From Bacillota bacterium (GTDB lineage: Bacteria; Bacillota; SHA-98; Ch115; JABLXJ01), in contig JABLXJ010000054.1 of the NCBI GenBank assembly GCA_013178125.1, forward strand, positions 62,001 to 126,000: a DNA stretch of 64,000 bases, in the 5' to 3' direction. Both the position numbers and the translations under genes were made by a program. This document shows, one piece after another, positions 58,728-64,000 of the stretch; positions within the stretch are counted from its first letter, which is position 1, and each line of letters opens with the position of its first letter. The notes under the pieces were generated by a model, which was given only the letters and a program-made list of their open reading frames with translations, did not search any database and had not been told where the DNA came from.

Positions 58728-60038
58728 ATGTCAACGAGAAAATCCTCAGATTTCAGGTATGACACGGGTGATGCCCGGGTGCCCTGGGCCGCGGTTGGCG
58801 AGAGCTACACCCAAGATGATGTCCTGGATCTGATCAAGTTCATGATCCAAAAGGGCGATGATACATATGATACAATCCTCCAAAGGATCACAGCTGATCT
58901 AAAGGAACTCGCCGCCCACGGATATCCCCCCGGAAAGCTCACCTTAGGGTCGAAGGTTGCGGAACTGGAGCGCCTCATAGATAGCTTCCTCGAGACAGAG
59001 AACAGCACCTTCATAGCAAATGCTACAGCGGGCTTTGAAATAGGATACCGCTATGCCAACCTCGAAAAGGGCGATGAGGTGATAGTCCCTGCTATAACAT
59101 TCATAGCGACGATATCCTATCCCCTTGCTATAGGCGCCAAGGTAGTCTTCGCCGACGTCGACCCGAGGACCATAAACATGGATCCAAGGGATGTCGAGAG
59201 GAAGATAACCAAGCGGACAAAGGTCATCGTCCCAGTTCACATAGGCGGATGGCCGGTTGACATGGACCCCATCATGGACCTAGCCAAAGAGCACGATCTA
59301 CTTGTGATCGAGGATGCCGCCCATGCATTCGGGGCTGTGTACAAGGGCAAAAAGGTGGGCACGATCGGGCATTTCGGCGCGTTCAGCTTCCATGAGGTAA
59401 AGAATATAACCTCCTTTGGGGAAGGCGGTATTGTCACCTGCAACCTCCCGTTCAAGGAGGACTTGAAGAAGTCCCGGTTCCTCGGGCTCGACCTCTCGAG
59501 GAAGATCAAGAACTGGCTGTATGATGTGGTGGCCCTCCAGGGGAAGTACGGCTATTTTGTTGCAAACAACTGCTCCTCCACTGAGATTCAGGCTCTGGGC
59601 CTTATCCGGCAGATGGCAAGGCTCGATCAGATCATTGAGACCAGGAGACGTAACGCCGAGTACCTTTCGAACAGACTTAAAGAGAATGATGCGATAATAC
59701 CGCAGCTACTTGATACAGATGATATCCAGGCAACCTATCACCTCTACCTGCTGCAGATCGATCCAGAGAAGGCAGGGGGAGATATCCAGGATCTGAAACA
59801 GAAGCTCCAGGCGCGGGGGATCGTCAATATACCGCATTTCGCCCCGCTATACAAGTTCGATGTCGTGAAGAAGCTCGGATACGACGTTGAGTCGATCGAG
59901 AAGAGCTGCCCGGTTGCGGAGGAGGTATTCAACCGCCGGTTCACCCATCTACCCATCTACGGCCTGTCGCAGGAGCAGCTGGACTATATGGCGGACGGTA
60001 TTCTAGACGCAGTAGACGAAATGCAAAAAGGCAAGTAA
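58728..60038 (+). CDS. DegT/DnrJ/EryC1/StrS-family aminotransferase
   Basis: 436 residues. PLP-dependent sugar aminotransferase with ANATAGFEIGYRYANLEKGD and VPAITFIATISYPLAIGAKV, Asp in VIEDAAHAFGAVYKGKK and Schiff-base Lys in FSFHEVKNITSFGEGG. The N-terminal 60 residues before the fold (YDTGDARVPWAAVGESYTQD) are longer than in the paralogue at 29286. Alanine dehydrogenase follows after 18 nt, so alanine/pyruvate may be the amino donor pair (inference). The importer genes downstream suggest that the sugar handled is taken up from outside. Confidence 0.93.
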   Translation: MSTRKSSDFRYDTGDARVPWAAVGESYTQDDVLDLIKFMIQKGDDTYDTILQRITADLKELAAHGYPPGKLTLGSKVAELERLIDSFLETENSTFIANATAGFEIGYRYANLEKGDEVIVPAITFIATISYPLAIGAKVVFADVDPRTINMDPRDVERKITKRTKVIVPVHIGGWPVDMDPIMDLAKEHDLLVIEDAAHAFGAVYKGKKVGTIGHFGAFSFHEVKNITSFGEGGIVTCNLPFKEDLKKSRFLGLDLSRKIKNWLYDVVALQGKYGYFVANNCSSTEIQALGLIRQMARLDQIIETRRRNAEYLSNRLKENDAIIPQLLDTDDIQATYHLYLLQIDPEKAGGDIQDLKQKLQARGIVNIPHFAPLYKFDVVKKLGYDVESIEKSCPVAEEVFNRRFTHLPIYGLSQEQLDYMADGILDAVDEMQKGK

Positions 60039-60056
60039 GGAGCGCGTTAGTCAAAG

Positions 60057-61277
60057 ATGAAGATAGGCATTCCAAAGGAAATCAAGGAAGAGGAATACAG
60101 GGTGGGCATAGTCCCGGCCGGGGTTCAGGCGCTTGCAAGGGCGGGCCACACAGTGTTTATCGAAGATGGCGCCGGGCTTGGAAGCGGCATATCAAACGAG
60201 GCCTATGTGAGGGCGGGTGCGGTGATACTACCCTCCCCAGAAGAGGTATTTGGTGAGGCGGAGATGATCATAAAGGTTAAGGAGCCTCTCGCGCCCGAGT
60301 ACCCGCTCTTGAGAGAAGGCCAGGTCGTCTTCACATATTTCCACTTCGCGGCGAGCCGGTCCCTGACTGACGCCATGCTCCAGAGGGGGATAATTGCAAT
60401 CGCATATGAAACCATCGAGGAGGATGGGACGCTCCCCCTACTTGCTCCGATGAGCGAGATTGCCGGCCGGATGTCGGTGCAGGAGGGCGCCAAGTGCCTC
60501 GAAAACCCCATGGGTGGGCGCGGGGTACTCCTTGGGGGCGTCCCAGGCGTCCCTCCGGGGAAGGTGGTCATCATCGGCGGCGGGGTGGTCGGTGCCAACG
60601 CGGCGAAGATGGCTGCGGGCCTGGGTGCCCAGGTTACGTTGCTCGATATCAATCTCGAGAGGCTCCGCTACCTGGATGACGTGTTGCCGCCCAATGTCGT
60701 GCTTATGATGTCCAATGAGCATAACATCCGCGAGATGCTCTGCGATGCAGACCTCGTGATCGGGGCGGTGCTCGTGCACGGCGCCAAGACTCCCGTTCTC
60801 ATCTCCCGGGATATGTTCAAGGACATGAAGCATGGGGCGGTGCTCGTTGACGTAGCGATAGACCAGGGCGGGTGCGCCGAGACGAGCAGGCCGACGACCC
60901 ACAAGGATCCGACGTTTGAGGTGGATGGCGTGATCCACTACTGCGTCGCCAACATCCCGGGCGCTGTTGCCCGCACATCGACCTTCGCGTTAACGAACGC
61001 CACCCTGCCCTACGCCCTTGAGATTGCGAATAAGGGCTACGCCAGAGCTATTAAGGAGAACCCGGCGATTGCCAAAGGACTGAATGCCTTTAAAGGAAGC
61101 ATCACATGCAAGGCGGTGGCGGAGAGCTTCGGCATCGATTGGGTGCCGGCGGAGGAGATAATCGGCACAACAACTCCACTAGCGCCTGTCTTCCCAGCAG
61201 GAGCCCAGGGGGACGAGGGGGTGAGAGACGCCAAAAACGTCGTTGAAAAGGCCCGCACAAATCTCAAGCCTTCTTAA
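60057..61277 (+). CDS. ald: Alanine dehydrogenase
   Basis: NAD-dependent interconversion of alanine with pyruvate and ammonia. 406 residues; Ald is usually about 370, and the excess is a C-terminal tail (GAQGDEGVRDAKNVVEKART). Start MKIGIPKEIKEEEYRVGIVP is characteristic, followed by catalytic Lys in MIIKVKEPLAPEY, His in FTYFHFAASRSL, nucleotide fold VVIIGGGVVGANAAKMAAGL and Asp in VLVDVAIDQGGC. It sits between a DegT aminotransferase and a sugar importer; during sporulation or amino-sugar use it could release ammonia from alanine. The tail is not part of the known fold. Confidence 0.94.
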   Translation: MKIGIPKEIKEEEYRVGIVPAGVQALARAGHTVFIEDGAGLGSGISNEAYVRAGAVILPSPEEVFGEAEMIIKVKEPLAPEYPLLREGQVVFTYFHFAASRSLTDAMLQRGIIAIAYETIEEDGTLPLLAPMSEIAGRMSVQEGAKCLENPMGGRGVLLGGVPGVPPGKVVIIGGGVVGANAAKMAAGLGAQVTLLDINLERLRYLDDVLPPNVVLMMSNEHNIREMLCDADLVIGAVLVHGAKTPVLISRDMFKDMKHGAVLVDVAIDQGGCAETSRPTTHKDPTFEVDGVIHYCVANIPGAVARTSTFALTNATLPYALEIANKGYARAIKENPAIAKGLNAFKGSITCKAVAESFGIDWVPAEEIIGTTTPLAPVFPAGAQGDEGVRDAKNVVEKARTNLKPS

Positions 61278-61305
61278 CAAAACAACGAAAGGGGCGTAGA
61301 GGAGT

Positions 61306-62592
61306 ATGACACGAAATTCAAGTATCCTTGGGTGGCTTAGAGTCTCCCTCACGTTATTGCTTTGCTTCGGATTGGTCTTGGGGGCAGTTGCTCTTTCTGA
61401 AGCTAAAGTCAGGGTCCGCGTTATGGCCGAGGGCTGGATGTTTGATTACTTCCCGCAATTACGAAACTGGGCATCGGATTTCAATGAGAAGCATCCAGAG
61501 GTCTCGGTTGAAATGCTCAAAACCCCTAACACTGAAGACGTTTACAAACAATTCTTAATGAAGTTCAGAATAAAGAGATCAGATATGGACCTCCTAATCG
61601 GGCCACACTCGGGTAACATACTTCCATTTGTTCAAGGCGGCTATTTTGAAGACTGGAGCAAATACCTGCCAGCAGAGATTAAAGCCGATTACCCGGAGGG
61701 CTTCCTGAAGGCTTGTTCATACAATGGAAAGCTTTATCTCCTACCATTTTACGACGAGATCACAGGGATCGCATATAGGAAAGATCTTGCCCAGGCAGCC
61801 GGCATCAAAGACGCCCCCAGGAATTGGGATGAACTATTCCAGTATGCAAAAAAACTAAATAATCCTCAAAAGGGAATATGGGGTATGTCGTGGGATACAG
61901 AATCAGCATGGTACTTCATGAATACAGCATATGTCCCAAGAATGATTTCGCTCGTAGGCGCAGATAAGGTATATGATAAGAATTGGGTCATAGATACGTC
62001 CAGTAAAGCAGCCCATGAAGCATTTGCCACGTTCAAAACATGGAACGATTCCGGAACTTACCTGACAATACCCAATGTCGCCAAATGGGAAGAAACGGAG
62101 GCCTTCAAAGCAGGAAAGGTAGCCATTCTCGGTCACTGGCTCTCGCATGGAGCATGGGCGGAGGAGAGCTGGGGCAAAAAGAATATAGGGTACTGGCCCA
62201 TCCCTGCAGATAAATACCAGGGAAGCTGTATAGCCATAGGCGGCGCCGCCATAATCTCGCTGAGTTCAGATGAGGTCAAGAAATGGGCGGCAAAGTTCTA
62301 TATCGAACAGGTTATACCTAATCTCGATAAGGCGCTAATGGCTGCTGGCTGGACCCCGCTCCGAAAATCAGTCTATCAGAAACCCGATTCACCTTCATGG
62401 ATGAGGGATATATTAGATCAGAGCCTCCAGAATGTCGTATACCTCCCGCCGAGCGCCATTTTCTACGATATGCAGGAAACAACAGCTCTCGCAATACAAA
62501 AAGTCCTGCTTGGTCAGGCGACAATCGAAGCTGCTCTCAAAGAGGCGACGGCGACTATCAATAAGGCTTATCAAGCCGCTGCGGGCAAGTGA
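61306..62592 (+). CDS. Carbohydrate ABC transporter substrate-binding protein (family 1)
   Basis: 428 residues. Signal peptide GWLRVSLTLLLCFGLVLGAV with cleavage near ALSEAKVR. Receptor segments: RKDLAQAAGIKDAPRNWDEL, WVIDTSSKAAHEAFATFKTW, VAILGHWLSHGAWAEESWGK and AAIISLSSDEVKKWAAKFYI. It starts 28 nt after alanine dehydrogenase, so it is in the same transcript as the aminotransferase. Base composition is more AT-rich than ald. A stem follows its stop codon, before the permease. Confidence 0.92.
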   Translation: MTRNSSILGWLRVSLTLLLCFGLVLGAVALSEAKVRVRVMAEGWMFDYFPQLRNWASDFNEKHPEVSVEMLKTPNTEDVYKQFLMKFRIKRSDMDLLIGPHSGNILPFVQGGYFEDWSKYLPAEIKADYPEGFLKACSYNGKLYLLPFYDEITGIAYRKDLAQAAGIKDAPRNWDELFQYAKKLNNPQKGIWGMSWDTESAWYFMNTAYVPRMISLVGADKVYDKNWVIDTSSKAAHEAFATFKTWNDSGTYLTIPNVAKWEETEAFKAGKVAILGHWLSHGAWAEESWGKKNIGYWPIPADKYQGSCIAIGGAAIISLSSDEVKKWAAKFYIEQVIPNLDKALMAAGWTPLRKSVYQKPDSPSWMRDILDQSLQNVVYLPPSAIFYDMQETTALAIQKVLLGQATIEAALKEATATINKAYQAAAGK

Positions 62593-62610
62593 TCTAGGGC
62601 TATATCCTAT

Positions 62611-62636
62611 GGGGAGGGATGCCAGCATTCCTCCCC
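62611..62636 (+). terminator. Hairpin between binding-protein and permease genes
   Basis: GGGGAGGGAT (62611-62620) pairs with ATTCCTCCCC (62627-62636), ten pairs including one G-U, with a 6-nt loop, 18 nt after the binding-protein stop. Weakly T-rich afterwards (CATCTTTTGATC). Probably a partial terminator or stabilising stem. Confidence 0.65.
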
Positions 62637-62712
62637 GATCATCTTTTGATCCCGTTGTCATTAGCTTTGTTTACATCGTCATAAACCTTGGCCACGAGGA
62701 GGGGGTGCTGCG

Positions 62713-63606
62713 GTGACAGGCAGTCGCCAAGTACGAAGATATTTTACCGCATATACGTTTCTATTACCCTCGTTAGTCCTTATATCAGTCATGTGCATAT
62801 ATCTTGTGGCTTCCACATGCTACTTGAGTTTGACCAATTATCAGTTTCTAGCGCCTGAGAATACGCGTTTCATAGGCCTAGGCAACTACTCCGAAGCCCT
62901 CAGGGATCCAATCTTCTGGAAGGCCATGGGGAATTCCGCATATTTTCTTATACTCAATATCCCGCTTGCCGTAGTGCTGCCTCTATTCTTGGCCGTCATG
63001 ATAAATACAGGACTCAAGGGCGGGACATTCTTTCGGACCAGTTTTCTGATCCCTTGCATGTTATCGGTTTCGGTGGTTGCGCTCATATGGATGTGGATAT
63101 ACAATCCTGTCTACGGGATACTCAACGATTTCCTGAGACGCATCTTTAGTCTAAGCCTCAAAACGAGCCTGCTCGGTACCCCCCAATGGGCCATGCCGTC
63201 CCTTGCGCTTGTATCGGTTTGGCTCAGGCTTGGATATAGCACCCTTTTCTATCTTGTGGGGCTGAGCGACATCTCTCCGGATCTGTACGAGGCTGCATCG
63301 ATCGACGGGGCAACGTCCTGGCAGTCTCTAACAAGGATCACCTTACCGTTACTAAAGCCCTCTTTTGCAATTGTGTTTCTGATCGTGACCGTCAACAGCC
63401 TGCGTGAGCTGGCCCTTATGAAGGTCATGACCGAGGGCGGCCCTGTGCAAAGCACCTTAACCGCGATGCTTTATGTTTATAAGGTCGCCTTTCAGCTCGG
63501 CAACTGGCGCTTGGGTTATGCATCTGCCCTTGCGCTTATACTATCCGGGGTAATCGGGATCCTGTCCCTTCTATATTTTACCGCAATGTATGGGGAAAAA
63601 CGCTAG
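62713..63606 (+). CDS. Carbohydrate ABC transporter permease (MalF type)
   Basis: CUT1 permease, 297 residues, six membrane spans, starting with GTG behind GAGGAGGGGG. EAA loop EAASIDGATSWQSLTRITLP, then LRELALMKVMTEGGPVQSTL near the C-terminus. It forms the channel with the MalG-type gene 20 nt downstream. Confidence 0.92.
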   Translation: MTGSRQVRRYFTAYTFLLPSLVLISVMCIYLVASTCYLSLTNYQFLAPENTRFIGLGNYSEALRDPIFWKAMGNSAYFLILNIPLAVVLPLFLAVMINTGLKGGTFFRTSFLIPCMLSVSVVALIWMWIYNPVYGILNDFLRRIFSLSLKTSLLGTPQWAMPSLALVSVWLRLGYSTLFYLVGLSDISPDLYEAASIDGATSWQSLTRITLPLLKPSFAIVFLIVTVNSLRELALMKVMTEGGPVQSTLTAMLYVYKVAFQLGNWRLGYASALALILSGVIGILSLLYFTAMYGEKR

Positions 63607-63626
63607 GAGCATGGGAGGTGACTTAC

Positions 63627-64000
63627 GTGGCGCGTAAGAACTCTAAGCGTAAGGTCTCACGAGGTTTTAACTATATCATTCTATCTCTGGTAACCATATT
63701 TACCCTCTTCCCTATAATATGGATTATCTTGACCTCCTTCAAGGAGAATAAGGATATAACTAAATTGCCTCTTACGCTTCTGCCGCGTATCTGGACGCTA
63801 ATTAACTACTCCAAAGTTATGGTTGAGGTGCAAGATTATGGAACCTATTATCTAAATTCTACCATCATAACTATAGTTTCCATGGTTATTATCGCTCTTC
63901 TGAGTTCCTTTAGCGGTTACGCGCTTGCTCGGTTTGAATTTCCCGGGAAAAGGCTCGCCTTCGTAATGAACATCGGTCTTCTGGTCATTCCCATGGAGAT
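63627..64000 (+). CDS. Carbohydrate ABC transporter permease (MalG type), N-terminal part (cut by window edge)
   Basis: GTG at 63627 with GGGAGGTGA six nt upstream opens a frame that runs to the window end (about 124 residues). It has a basic N-terminus (MARKNSKRKVSRG), a first span YIILSLVTIFTLFPIIWIIL, the CUT1 segment NSTIITIVSMVIIALLSSFS and GYALARFEFPGKRLAF. The EAA loop lies beyond the edge. Completes the third importer. Confidence 0.88.
   Translation, partial: MARKNSKRKVSRGFNYIILSLVTIFTLFPIIWIILTSFKENKDITKLPLTLLPRIWTLINYSKVMVEVQDYGTYYLNSTIITIVSMVIIALLSSFSGYALARFEFPGKRLAFVMNIGLLVIPME

Overview
The window comes from a spore-forming member of the Bacillota, probably an anaerobic, sugar- and sugar-acid-using heterotroph. 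Three alpha/beta-type small acid-soluble spore protein genes, ribosome binding sites of the AGGAGG/GGGGGTG type with frequent GTG and TTG starts, and an oxygen-sensitive 2-hydroxyacyl-CoA dehydratase system point this way. I cannot fix a genus. I saw no rRNA, tRNA, CRISPR array, insertion sequence or prophage.

Layout. 1-11.4 kb (minus strand): a LacI-led pentose operon with an RbsABC-type importer, a cupin isomerase-like protein, a ketose 3-epimerase-like TIM barrel, L-ribulokinase (AraB), sn-glycerol-1-phosphate dehydrogenase (AraM) and the start of L-ribulose-5-phosphate 4-epimerase (AraD). 12.0-12.8 kb: an AbrB/PIN toxin-antitoxin pair with a near-consensus promoter. 12.9-17.4 kb (minus): two 2-hydroxyacyl-CoA dehydratase subunits, their ATPase activator and a zinc-ribbon protein, behind a 17-codon leader ORF. 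17.6-20.7 kb (plus): aldose-epimerase-like protein, DeoR regulator, PfkB kinase. 20.8-25 kb: three spore proteins, an ECF S-component, a split chromate transporter and a charged hypothetical protein. 25-34.3 kb (minus): a ROK regulator and, upstream of it in the same orientation, PIG-L deacetylase, AIR-synthase-like protein, ECF S-component, DegT aminotransferase, Gfo/Idh dehydrogenase, glutamate dehydrogenase and two paralogous Cys-bearing proteins. 34.4-44.6 kb (minus, visibly more AT-rich): an IclR-controlled operon with DapA-family aldolase, sugar ABC importer, GldA-like dehydrogenase, a fused EtfB-EtfA flavoprotein and a GlcD-type 2-hydroxyacid dehydrogenase. 44.9-56.6 kb (minus): a FadR/GntR-led operon with SDR, three Gfo/Idh proteins, ABC importer, FAD oxidoreductase and HpcH/HpaI aldolase, closed by a strong intrinsic terminator. 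57-64 kb (plus): a second ROK regulator, a second DegT aminotransferase, alanine dehydrogenase and a third MalEFG-type importer, cut by the window edge.

Most of the window is a chain of separately regulated carbohydrate-uptake and oxidation modules (LacI, DeoR, ROK twice, IclR, FadR). Each couples an importer or sugar-modifying enzymes to dehydrogenases and aldolases that should end at pyruvate or pentose phosphates. Both DegT aminotransferases lie beside an amino-acid dehydrogenase (glutamate or alanine), which suggests amino-sugar interconversion with recycling of the amino donor.

At the DNA level the striking feature is the abundance of short degenerate tandem duplications (10-25 nt units) between genes, often touching or crossing stop codons, together with Gly/Ala-rich low-complexity inserts in several enzymes. 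Function calls rest on reading motifs by eye; no database search was possible.
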